Shown in pieces: positions 21,834-28,899 of a stretch of DNA of 29,040 nt (position 1 is its first letter; each line of letters starts with the position of its first letter). Source of the stretch: Solirubrobacteraceae bacterium (GTDB lineage: Bacteria > Actinomycetota > Thermoleophilia > Solirubrobacterales > Solirubrobacteraceae); contig JASLDD010000120.1 in the NCBI GenBank assembly GCA_030151725.1, positions 1-29,040 of the forward strand. The letters run 5' to 3'. The notes beneath the pieces were generated by a model, which saw only the letters and a list, made by a program, of their open reading frames with translations, was not told the DNA's origin and did not search any database. Both the position numbers and the translations under genes were made by a program.

Positions 21834-22237
21834 GCACCATCTCAAACCCAGCCCTGATCCCGCCCGGCGGCCTGGGCGCGCCCACGGGCGCTCCGGCGCC
21901 TGCAGACGGCTCCTCCCGGCAGGGGCCCGCGGCGGCGCCAAGCCAGTCGTTCGCCGAGGTGCTCAAGCAGACCGATGGCCAGCAGCCGCTGCAGTTCTCC
22001 CGCCACGCGCTCCAGCGCGTTCAGCGCCGCGGAATAGAGCTCGACGCCGGCACGCTCTCGCGGCTCTCGGCGGGCGTCGGACGTGCGGCTGCCAAGGGCT
22101 CTCGCGATTCTCTCGTTCTTGTCGACGGCACCGCCTTCGTGGTGTCAGTCAGCAATCACACCGTGATAACGGCTGTGGGATCCGAACACATGAAAGACAA
22201 CGTGTTCACCAACATCGACAGTGCCGTGATCGCCTGA
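21830..22237 (+). CDS. TIGR02530-type flagellar operon protein
   Basis: The 135-residue protein has a disordered Pro/Gly/Ala N-terminus and a conserved C-terminal part: LQFSRHALQRVQRRGIELDAGTLSRLSAGVGRAAAKGSRDSLVLVDGTAFVVSVSNHTVITAV, then ending NVFTNIDSAVI. That matches the small flagellar operon protein family found between flgD and flgE in Firmicutes and other Gram-positives (TIGR02530), whose biochemical role is poorly defined. It starts with TTG overlapping the flgD stop (TTGA), so translation is coupled. Its location agrees with the family. Confidence 0.85.
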   Translation: MSTISNPALIPPGGLGAPTGAPAPADGSSRQGPAAAPSQSFAEVLKQTDGQQPLQFSRHALQRVQRRGIELDAGTLSRLSAGVGRAAAKGSRDSLVLVDGTAFVVSVSNHTVITAVGSEHMKDNVFTNIDSAVIA

Positions 22238-22303
22238 TCGGGCGAGCGGCTCGAACTGCGGCTGGACCTCGTCGAGGAGGCCGCGAAAGGAAGGGCAGTC
22301 AGG

Positions 22304-23203
22304 ATGATGGCAGGAATGTATGCCGCTATCAGCGGCCTCGACGCAAACCAGGCGATGCTCAATGACACCGCCAGCGATCTCGCGAACGTGAACACCGTGG
22401 GCTACAAGTCCTCCAGTGTCACATTCGCGGATGAGCTCACACAGGTAATACGTGGCGCCTCCGGGCCCACCGGCACAAATGGAGGCACCAACCCGGTTCA
22501 GATCGGGCTCGGCGTGCAGGTCAACGCCACGCACAACGAAATGACGGAGGGCTCCTTCCAGTCCACCAACAACCCGCTCGACGTGGCCATCGAGGGCGCG
22601 GGATTCCTGCGCGTGGGAACCGGCACTCCGCCCGCCAAAGAACCGTACACGAGCGGACTTCCGTCCAGCATGGACTACACGCGCGCCGGCGATCTCACGA
22701 CCAACACGCAGGGATTTCTCACCACCTCCGCCGGCGAATACGTGATCGGGCGCAACGCCGTGGCGGCCGCAGGCGAAGCCGGCACGACCTACTCGGCTGG
22801 AAAAGAAGACAGCTACCTGCGGATCCCGCCGGGCTCGACCAACGTCACGATCGGTCAGGACGGCTCGGTCAGCTACACCGACAACAACCCCGAATCGAAA
22901 ACCTACCAGCAGCGTGTCACGGCGGGTTATCTGTCAGTGGCAACCTTCGCCAACGAATCCGGCTTGGAACGGCTCGGCGGATCGTTGTGGGCGCAGACAT
23001 CCAACTCCGGAACGCCCATCGTCGGCACGCCTGACACGCCGGGCTTCGGCGCGACCATCGGCGGTGTGCTCGAGATGTCCAATGTCGATCTTGCCACCGA
23101 GATGACGAACATGATCACAGCCGAGCGCGGCTACCAGGCCAACTCGCGTGTCATCACAACCGCGGCTGAAATGCTGCAGACGGTCGTGTCGATGGTCCAG
23201 TAG
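22304..23203 (+). CDS. flgE: FlgE, hook protein
   Basis: The 299-residue protein begins MMAGMYAAISGLDANQAMLNDTASDLANVNTVGYKSSSVTFADEL, the hook motif with DLANVNTVGYK, carries NNPLDVAIEGAGFLRVG and ends LATEMTNMITAERGYQANSRVITTAAEMLQTVV. FlgE forms the flexible hook. Most FlgE proteins exceed 400 residues, so the surface domain is short here. GAAAGGAAGGG at about 22286-22296 is the likely ribosome binding site for ATG 22304. The 66-base spacer upstream contains no recognised promoter. A strong hairpin follows the gene. Confidence 0.93.
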   Translation: MMAGMYAAISGLDANQAMLNDTASDLANVNTVGYKSSSVTFADELTQVIRGASGPTGTNGGTNPVQIGLGVQVNATHNEMTEGSFQSTNNPLDVAIEGAGFLRVGTGTPPAKEPYTSGLPSSMDYTRAGDLTTNTQGFLTTSAGEYVIGRNAVAAAGEAGTTYSAGKEDSYLRIPPGSTNVTIGQDGSVSYTDNNPESKTYQQRVTAGYLSVATFANESGLERLGGSLWAQTSNSGTPIVGTPDTPGFGATIGGVLEMSNVDLATEMTNMITAERGYQANSRVITTAAEMLQTVVSMVQ

Positions 23204-23273
23204 GACCGCACGGACTTGATCTGAGATCCCGAAAGAGGGGGTAGTGAATCGAGCGACACTCCGAGGAGCCTGA

Positions 23274-23304
23274 GGTGGGGCGGCGGCCACGCTGCCGTCC
23301 CACC
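23274..23304 (+). promoter_or_regulatory. Stable hairpin between flgE and flbD
   Basis: GGTGGGGCGGC (23274-23284) pairs with GCCGTCCCACC (23294-23304) over a 9-base loop, an 11-pair stem with one G-U. No U-run follows, so it may be an mRNA-stabilising or attenuation structure rather than a standard terminator. It could protect the 3' end of flgE mRNA. Confidence 0.5.
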
Positions 23305-23339
23305 CCGAGGCTGATGCAGGACGACGAGGGAGTTGAAAG

Positions 23340-23618
23340 ATGATCACGCTGAACCGGCTCGGTCACAGCGACGAGCCGTTCCAACTGAATCCCGAGATGA
23401 TCGTGACGGTCGAATCGACGCCCGACACCGTCATCGCGCTCGCCACCGGCGCCAAAATCGTGGTGGCCGAGACACCAGAGGAGGTAGCCGCGGCCGTGCA
23501 TGCCAATCGCGCCGCCGTCTTGAGCGACGCGCTGCGCCGGAGGGGCACGCCCCGCCCCAGCGGGCCCGTGCGTCACGATCCCCCGCACCTCGCGGCCGTC
23601 GAGGACACGCCCACCTAA
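23340..23618 (+). CDS. flbD: FlbD-family flagellar protein
   Basis: The 92-residue product begins MITLNRLGHSDEPFQLNPEMIVTVESTPDTVIALATGAKIVVAETPEEVAAAV, which matches the small FlbD family (LTRLNG..F.LN...IE.IE..PDTVI.L..G.k..V.Es..EV). These proteins lie between flgE and motA or fliL in Gram-positive flagellar operons; their role is not well known, and they are unrelated to the Caulobacter regulator of the same name. About 35 extra C-terminal residues are Arg/Pro-rich. GAGGGAG provides the ribosome binding site. Confidence 0.88.
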   Translation: MITLNRLGHSDEPFQLNPEMIVTVESTPDTVIALATGAKIVVAETPEEVAAAVHANRAAVLSDALRRRGTPRPSGPVRHDPPHLAAVEDTPT

Positions 23619-23732
23619 AGGTCTCTGGAAGGCCCTTTAAAGAGGGAGTCGGCGGAAAGCCGTGTGGCTCCTTCGTGCACGAGAAATCCCCAAAGCTGAA
23701 GGATTTCTTGCGGCCGCCGATGAAAGGGGGCA
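23619..23732 (+). promoter_or_regulatory. flbD-motA spacer with palindrome, hairpin and possible sigma-28 promoter
   Basis: This 114-base spacer contains a perfect 10-base palindrome TCGTGCACGA (23673-23682) and an 8-pair inverted repeat AGAAATCC/GGATTTCT (23682-23689 with 23701-23708). TGAAGGAT - 11 bases - GCCGATGA (23697-23723) is a weaker sigma-28 match overlapping the hairpin. AAAGGGGG directly before motA is a good ribosome binding site but lies very close to the predicted transcription start, which lowers confidence in the promoter. Confidence 0.45.
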
Positions 23733-24536
23733 ATGAAGGCTGCAACAGCGATTGGAATAGGGCTCGCTTTCGGCTCCCTGCTGATGAGCTCGATGATGGA
23801 CGGCACCAGCCCGGCCTCGTTCATCAACATCCCCGCGCTCATGATCATCCTCGGAGGCACCGGGGGAGTGACGCTTGCAAGCGTCGGCATGGACTCCATG
23901 AAGCGCGTCCCCAGTCTCTACAAGATGGTCTTCTCAGCCGAACCGCCCGACATGCGCGGCCAGCTGGATCGTCTTGTGACCCTGGCCGACAAGGCCCGTC
24001 GCGAGGGCCTGCTGGCGCTCGACGCGCAGCTGGGCGAGATCGAGGACACCTTCACCCGCAACGCCCTGCAGCTCGTCGTCGACGGCACCGACCCCGAGAT
24101 GGTCCACACGATCCTCGAGGCCGAGGTTGACGGGATGGCAGCCCGCCACGAGGCCTCGGCGGCGCCCTTCGAGAAGGCCGGCGGCTTCGCCCCCACGATG
24201 GGGATCATCGGAACGGTCCTCGGCCTCGTGCACGTGCTGCAGAACCTCGCCGCGCCTTCCACCCTGGGGCCGTCCATATCGGCCGCCTTCATCGCCACCC
24301 TGATGGGTGTCGGCGCCGCCAACGTGATCTTCCTGCCGATCGCCAACCGCCTCAAGGCGATCTCCGCCGAAGAGATCGAGCTGCGCATGATGACTCTCGA
24401 GGGCATTCTCTCGATCCAGGCCGGCGACAACCCGCGCCTGGTCTCCGAAAAGCTGATGTCCTACCTGCCGCCCGCCGAGCGCGCCGACGGCGAGGACAAC
24501 GTCCAGCCGATGACCCTCGAGGCGCAGGCGGCCTGA
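23733..24536 (+). CDS. motA: MotA, stator proton-channel subunit
   Basis: The 267-residue protein has four membrane segments (about 5-21, 33-50, 150-172, 183-205). The cytosolic loop carries LADKARREGLLALDAQL with Arg and Glu positions that face FliG, and GGFAPTMGIIGTVLGLVHVLQNL and IFLPIANRLK contain the two conserved prolines (about 154 and 202) of the channel. It works with MotB to turn ion flow into torque. motB begins 1 base after its stop, the usual motAB pair. Confidence 0.96.
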   Translation: MKAATAIGIGLAFGSLLMSSMMDGTSPASFINIPALMIILGGTGGVTLASVGMDSMKRVPSLYKMVFSAEPPDMRGQLDRLVTLADKARREGLLALDAQLGEIEDTFTRNALQLVVDGTDPEMVHTILEAEVDGMAARHEASAAPFEKAGGFAPTMGIIGTVLGLVHVLQNLAAPSTLGPSISAAFIATLMGVGAANVIFLPIANRLKAISAEEIELRMMTLEGILSIQAGDNPRLVSEKLMSYLPPAERADGEDNVQPMTLEAQAA

Positions 24537-24537
24537 G

Positions 24538-25389
24538 ATGGCCAGGGGGCGCCGGGGCAGACACCATGGTGGGCAGGAGGAGGAGAGCAGCGAGCGCTGG
24601 CTGTTGACCTACGCGGACATGATCACGCTGCTGATGGCGCTGTTCATGGTGCTGTTCTCGATCTCCTCCGTCAACATCTCCAAGTACCAGACGCTGCAGC
24701 AGTCCCTCAAGGCCGCCTTCTCCGGAAACATCCTCCCGGGCGGCAAGGCCATCTCCCAGCAGGGCTCTACCGCCAACGCCAGCCACCTGCCCGCGAGCAG
24801 GGAACTGCAGGCGCTCGAGCCTGTCACCAGCCAGGGATCGAGCGCCCTACAGAACAGCAGCGCACACAGCTCCGCTGCGACCGTCTCCCAGCAGGTTGCC
24901 GCTCAGCACGAGGCGGCGGTGTTCGCGCGCATCAAGGCCGAGCTCGATGCTTATGCCCGCGCGCATGGCTTTAGCAAGAGCGTGCAGACGACGATCGAAC
25001 CCAAGGGCCTCGTCATCAAGGTCCTGACCGACGATCTGCTGTTCCAATCGGGACAGGCGACGCTCGAGGGCCGATCGCACGCGCTGCTCTCGAGGATCGC
25101 CCAGCTCTTGAACGTCGATGAGACGCATCCGATCGACGTCGAGGGCAACACCGACAACGTGCCCATCCACGGCGGCGCCTACCCGAGCAACTGGGAGCTC
25201 TCGACCGCGCGCGCGAGCACAGTGGTCCGCTTCCTCTTCGAAGACGGGGTCAGCCCACACCGCCTGACGGCGACCGGCTACGCCGAACAGCACCCCCTTG
25301 CCAGCAACGCCACCGCCTCCGGACGGGCGCGCAATCGCCGCGTGGAAATAGTCATGAAGCGGATCTTCGGGTCCGAAAGCGAACCTTAG
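24538..25389 (+). CDS. motB: MotB, stator subunit with OmpA-like domain
   Basis: The 283-residue protein has a short charged cytosolic N-terminus, then WLLTYADMITLLMALFMVLFSIS, with the proton-carrying Asp at residue 27, a linker, and a C-terminal OmpA/MotB peptidoglycan-binding domain: VEGNTDNVPIHGGAYPSNWELSTARASTVVRFL and GYAEQHPLASNATASGRARNRRVEIVM. The domain anchors the stator to the wall. The YAD motif fits a proton channel, but ion type cannot be fixed from it. fliL follows 11 bases later. Confidence 0.96.
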   Translation: MARGRRGRHHGGQEEESSERWLLTYADMITLLMALFMVLFSISSVNISKYQTLQQSLKAAFSGNILPGGKAISQQGSTANASHLPASRELQALEPVTSQGSSALQNSSAHSSAATVSQQVAAQHEAAVFARIKAELDAYARAHGFSKSVQTTIEPKGLVIKVLTDDLLFQSGQATLEGRSHALLSRIAQLLNVDETHPIDVEGNTDNVPIHGGAYPSNWELSTARASTVVRFLFEDGVSPHRLTATGYAEQHPLASNATASGRARNRRVEIVMKRIFGSESEP

Positions 25390-25400
25390 TCAAGGAAGAC

Positions 25401-25835
25401 ATGCTCAAGAACAAGAAGATCATGCTCGCCGTCGCCCTCCCGATACTGCTGTTCGGCGGCTACACCATGACCAAATCAAAGCCCGTGGTCGTGCAGAAGA
25501 TCAAGGGCACTATCTACGTGATGCCGCAGACCTTCCTGCTCAACCTCTCAGACGGGCGCTACGCGAAGCTCACCGTGGCGCTGCAGCTGGCGCCCGGCCA
25601 GAGCGACGGCGCCTCGGCCGAGGCGAGCTCCTCGAGCTCCGAAGGCCCGGGAACGCTCCCCGAGGAACCGCTGGTCCGCGAAATCGTGACCAACACCGTC
25701 ACCAACCAGAGCGGAGAAGCGCTCGTGGAGGCCCACTCGCGGCTTGCCATCAGGCACCAGATCCTGGCCGCCATCACGAAGCAGACGGATGTGAAAGTCG
25801 AAGCAGTGCTGTTCCCAGACCTCACCGTCCAATAG
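25401..25835 (+). CDS. fliL: FliL, flagellar motor-associated membrane protein
   Basis: The 144-residue protein has one N-terminal membrane helix (about 7-24, IMLAVALPILLFGGYTMT) and an extracytoplasmic FliL domain: YVMPQTFLLNLSDGRYAKLTVALQL, an acidic Ser-rich insert, LVREIVTNTVTNQSG, and VEAVLFPDLTVQ. FliL forms rings around stators and supports torque. It sits between motB and fliN, a common arrangement. AAGGAAGAC provides the ribosome binding site. Confidence 0.92.
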   Translation: MLKNKKIMLAVALPILLFGGYTMTKSKPVVVQKIKGTIYVMPQTFLLNLSDGRYAKLTVALQLAPGQSDGASAEASSSSSEGPGTLPEEPLVREIVTNTVTNQSGEALVEAHSRLAIRHQILAAITKQTDVKVEAVLFPDLTVQ

Positions 25836-25845
25836 GAGAGAGCGT

Positions 25846-26229
25846 GTGACCGAGACACTCGAGTACGAGCAGTTCGACCAGGCCGGCGAGCCGGGCGGTG
25901 GAGGTGCATCGCAGGCCGACCTCAGCCGCCTGAGCGACATACCGATGGAGCTGAGCGTGGAGATCGGGCGCACGCACATGACCGTCGGCGAGGCACTCGA
26001 TCTGCGTGTCGGCACGGTCGTCAGCCTCGAGCGTCAGTCCGGCGAGCCGGTCGACCTGCTCGTCAACGGCACGCCCATCGCCCGCGGCGAGGTCGTCGTC
26101 ATCGACGAGCAGTACGGTCTGCGCGTCACAGAGATCCTCGACGCCCGCCAGGACGGTGGGACGGATCCCGGCACGCCGCAGGCCACCGCCTCAGATGAGA
26201 CGGATGGCTCGACCCCGACGGGAGGCTGA
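25846..26229 (+). CDS. fliN: FliN, C-ring switch protein
   Basis: The 127-residue product contains one SpoA domain at about 30-98: LSDIPMELSVEIGRTHMTVGEALDLRVGTVVSLERQSGEPVDLLVNGTPIARGEVVVIDEQYGLRVTEIL, a textbook FliN sequence. FliN forms the base of the C-ring and docks FliH. It has a short acidic N-terminus and a Gly/Thr/Asp-rich tail. It starts with GTG after AGGAGAGA. Placement of fliN before fliM is unusual. All 13 Glu codons are GAG. Confidence 0.94.
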   Translation: MTETLEYEQFDQAGEPGGGGASQADLSRLSDIPMELSVEIGRTHMTVGEALDLRVGTVVSLERQSGEPVDLLVNGTPIARGEVVVIDEQYGLRVTEILDARQDGGTDPGTPQATASDETDGSTPTGG

Positions 26230-26236
26230 TGCGGAG

Positions 26237-27517
26237 ATGGCGGTGAGCGAGAGCAAGCAGGGCAAGGAGCCAAAGACCCGCAAGACCAAGGACAAGAAAG
26301 GCGAGCAGGCTCCCGAGACCCAGGAGAGCTCCGCCGCGAGCGTGCAGGTCCTTGACTTCTCAAAGCCGACCAAGTTCACCCCCGAGATCCGCCACCGCAT
26401 CCTCGGCGCCCTCACCCCCTTCTGCGAGAGCCTCGCCGTCTGGCTCGGCTCTGAGCTGAAGCGAGAGGTGGTCGTGGAGGTCGCCGACATCGCCCAGCAT
26501 TCGTGGGCCGCCGCCAAAGCCCAGCTGCCCGTCGAGGCAGTCGCCGTGGCCGTCGAGGAGACCTCGATTGCGCGCCACATGCTGCTCAGCGTCGAGCTTC
26601 CGCTCGTCTTGCAGTCGCTCGAATGCCTGCTTGGAGGCTCGCCTTCGCAGGCGCCCTCCCAGCGCCACCTGACGGAGATCGACTGGGCGCTCGTGAGCGG
26701 CCTGCTCGACGGGATCCTCAGCGAGCTCTCGCAGGCTTGGAGCGAGCTCGGCGGTCCGGAGCTGCGCCGGGGCGAAGTGGACCTCGAGGGCGATGCCGGT
26801 GTGCTCACCCCCGCCGGCGAGCCTACCCTGGCGGTGACCCTCAAGAGCTCCATCGAGGAGGTCCCGTCGGGGATGTCCCTGCTGATCCCCTGGGCCGCCG
26901 TGGCGCCGATCGCCGAGAGCCTGCGCAGCGGCGGCTCGCATGCGCCTGCGCATGCCACGCCAGGCGATCAGGCACTCCGCCACGGCCTCTCCGGCGCCCA
27001 GGTGCTGCTGCGCGCGGAGGTTGGCTCGGTGCAGATGGGGATCGAGCGACTGCTCGAGCTCAACCCCGGCGCCATGGTCGTGCTCGAGCAGCGCGCCGAG
27101 GACGGTGTGCTGCTGTATGCAGAGGGTGTCTCGATCGGACGTGGGCATCCGGGGCGCAGCGGCACGCGCCGTGCGATCAAGCTCTCCTCCACCGGCGAGG
27201 ACCCCGTGCGGGCCGACACCTATGCCACGCTCGGACGCGCCGAGCTCGAGCGCGCCCGTGCGCAGAGCGAGCAGCAGGACCCGGCGAATCCGCCGCTGCT
27301 GCACAACCTCTTCGTGCGCGTGTGGGCGGAGCTCGGCAGGACCCACCTTCAGCTCGGTCGTGCGCTCGAGCTGACCCCCGGCCTCGTGTTGGAGCTCGAT
27401 CAGGACGCCGGTGCGCCCGTCGAGCTGTTCGCCAACGGCCTCTGCTTTGCCAGCGGCAGCCTCGTCGTCACCGGCGAGGGCGCCTGGGGCGTGCAGCTCG
27501 AGCAGCTCGTCTCCTGA
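26237..27517 (+). CDS. fliM: FliM-like switch protein with two SpoA domains
   Basis: The 426-residue protein lacks the N-terminal EIDALL-type CheY-binding peptide and starts with a Lys-rich segment (residues 1-25). VQVLDFSKPTKFTPEIRHRIL (36-56) matches the FliM linker. Residues 57-200 look like the FliM middle domain, including VELPLVLQSLECLLGG and LTEIDWALVSGLLDGILSELSQAW. Residues 252-305 and 356-425 are two SpoA-like segments; the last is most like FliN. It may be a FliM-FliN fusion. The start is ATG 26237, with GGAGG 11 bases upstream; GTG 26243 is an alternative. A separate fliN lies just upstream. Confidence 0.85.
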   Translation: MAVSESKQGKEPKTRKTKDKKGEQAPETQESSAASVQVLDFSKPTKFTPEIRHRILGALTPFCESLAVWLGSELKREVVVEVADIAQHSWAAAKAQLPVEAVAVAVEETSIARHMLLSVELPLVLQSLECLLGGSPSQAPSQRHLTEIDWALVSGLLDGILSELSQAWSELGGPELRRGEVDLEGDAGVLTPAGEPTLAVTLKSSIEEVPSGMSLLIPWAAVAPIAESLRSGGSHAPAHATPGDQALRHGLSGAQVLLRAEVGSVQMGIERLLELNPGAMVVLEQRAEDGVLLYAEGVSIGRGHPGRSGTRRAIKLSSTGEDPVRADTYATLGRAELERARAQSEQQDPANPPLLHNLFVRVWAELGRTHLQLGRALELTPGLVLELDQDAGAPVELFANGLCFASGSLVVTGEGAWGVQLEQLVS

Positions 27518-27525
27518 CGAGCTCC

Positions 27526-27552
27526 TCAAGACCGGGAGCGCAGGGCCGATAA
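27526..27552 (+). promoter_or_regulatory. Sigma-28-like promoter before fliO
   Basis: TCAAGACC - 11 bases - GCCGATAA lies 8 bases after the fliM stop. The -10 box is a perfect match to the E. coli consensus. The transcript would begin near 27559, inside the left arm of the following hairpin. Confidence 0.7.
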
Positions 27553-27554
27553 CC

Positions 27555-27583
27555 GGGGACGACTCTTCCTCGGAGTCGTCCCT
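27555..27583 (+). promoter_or_regulatory. Hairpin covering the fliO ribosome binding site
   Basis: GGGACGACTC (27556-27565) pairs perfectly with GAGTCGTCCC (27573-27582) over a 7-base loop; G27555 and T27583 may add a wobble pair. GGAG, the only plausible Shine-Dalgarno sequence, lies in the loop edge and right arm at 27572-27575, 10 bases before ATG 27586. Without a U-run, translational control is more likely than termination. Confidence 0.6.
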
Positions 27584-27585
27584 CG

Positions 27586-28248
27586 ATGACTAAGCTGATC
27601 CCGCTTTCCCGAGCGGCCGCGCAGGCGGCCGCGGTGTTTGGCGCCTGCCTGCTCGTGTTCGCCTGCCCGCCTGCGGCGCTGGCGCTTTCAAGCGGCAAGG
27701 CGAGTGGGGAAAACACGCCCCTGAACCTCAGCCCGTCCTCGCCCACCGCGCACACCAGCACGGGCGGTCCCAGCATCGTGCGCACGATCGTCGGCCTCGC
27801 GATCGTGATCGCCGTGATCTGGGGCCTCGCGTGGATCCTGCGCCAGGTCAAGTCCGGCCGCGACCCCCAGGTCTCGACAGCCGGTCTCGCAAGCGTCGCC
27901 GCCCTCACCCTCGGCTCCGGGCGCGCCGTGCACCTGGTGCGGGCGGGCAGCGACTACGTGCTGCTCGGCGTCGCCGAGCAGGGTCTCGTGCCGATCCACC
28001 GCTACACCGAGGCGCAGGCGCGCGAAGCCAATCTGCCGACGCTCGAGGAGCCGCCGCCACCCCGTCCGCGCCGCTCGTTGATCGGGCCCCCGCGCACGCC
28101 TGAGCCGCGGGTGGTGGGCCCAACTTCCAGCAAGTCCCGCTGGGGGGCCAACAACACCTCGCAGGCCCACCGCCCCAACCCGATGCACATGCCCTCGCCG
28201 TCCGCGGGGATCGTCGAGCGCGTGCGCGAATGGACGGTGCGGCGGTGA
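27586..28248 (+). CDS. fliO: FliO, export-gate assembly protein
   Basis: The 220-residue protein has an N-terminal hydrophobic segment (about 10-34) that may be a signal peptide, an extracytoplasmic Ser/Thr-rich stretch, a membrane helix at about 66-86 (IVRTIVGLAIVIAVIWGLAWIL), and a cytosolic FliO domain: VAALTLGSGRAVHLVRAGSDYVLLGVAEQGLVPIHRY. FliO helps assemble the FliP ring. The tail is long, Pro/Arg-rich and probably disordered. Its location before fliP is standard. A hairpin ends three bases before its start. Confidence 0.88.
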   Translation: MTKLIPLSRAAAQAAAVFGACLLVFACPPAALALSSGKASGENTPLNLSPSSPTAHTSTGGPSIVRTIVGLAIVIAVIWGLAWILRQVKSGRDPQVSTAGLASVAALTLGSGRAVHLVRAGSDYVLLGVAEQGLVPIHRYTEAQAREANLPTLEEPPPPRPRRSLIGPPRTPEPRVVGPTSSKSRWGANNTSQAHRPNPMHMPSPSAGIVERVREWTVRR

Positions 28249-28883
28249 ACCTCAACTCGAGCAACGCCGTCCAGATCCTGCTGCTCGTCGGCGGGCTCAC
28301 GCTGGTGCCGGCGGTGCTGTTCACGGTGACCGGCTTCAGCCGCATCCTGATCGTCCTCGGCTTCATCCGCACCGCCGTCGGCACCCCCACCGCCCCTCCC
28401 AACCAGGTGCTCGTGGGAATTGCGCTGTTCTTGACCATCTTCGTGATGGCGCCCACCATCAACTCGATCAAGAAGGACGCCGTCGAACCGCTCACGCATC
28501 ACCACATCAGCACCACCACCGCGCTCAAGCGCGCCGAGGTGCCAATGCGCGAATTCATGTTCCGCCAGACGCGCAGCCAGGACATCTCGCTGTTCGTGAG
28601 CCTCGCCCACGACAAGTCTCCGCACAAGCGCTCCGAAGTCCCCACCGAGGTGCTGATCCCGGCCTTCATCGTCTCTGAGCTCAAGACCGCGTTCCAGATC
28701 GGCTTCCTGATCTTCCTGCCGTTCCTGATCATCGACCTGATCGTCTCCTCGACGCTGATGAGCATGGGGATGATCATGCTGCCACCGACCTTCATCTCGC
28801 TGCCTTTCAAGATCCTGCTGTTCGTGCTCGTCGACGGCTGGGACCTCGTGATCAAGGCACTGGTGCAGAGCTTCCACCACTGA
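28245..28883 (+). CDS. fliP: FliP, export-gate pore protein
   Basis: The protein contains AVQILLLVGGLTLVPAVLFTVTGFSRILIVLGFIRTAVGTPTAPPNQVLVGIALFLTIFVM, the FliP N-terminal motif, and EVLIPAFIVSELKTAFQIGFLIFLPFLIIDLIVSSTLMSMGMIMLPPTFISLPFKILLFVLVDGW, highly conserved in the family. FliP forms the core of the type III export pore with FliQ and FliR. I chose GTG 28245, which overlaps the fliO stop (GTGA) like other genes here and follows GGACGG; ATG 28230 would add five residues. No cleaved signal peptide is present, unlike E. coli FliP. Confidence 0.95.
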   Translation: MNLNSSNAVQILLLVGGLTLVPAVLFTVTGFSRILIVLGFIRTAVGTPTAPPNQVLVGIALFLTIFVMAPTINSIKKDAVEPLTHHHISTTTALKRAEVPMREFMFRQTRSQDISLFVSLAHDKSPHKRSEVPTEVLIPAFIVSELKTAFQIGFLIFLPFLIIDLIVSSTLMSMGMIMLPPTFISLPFKILLFVLVDGWDLVIKALVQSFHH

Positions 28884-28899
28884 CCTGAAAGCAGCCACG

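Noticed and set aside
26360..27529. A 389-residue minus-strand frame opposite fliM
   Set aside because: Shadow of fliM with no recognisable domain.
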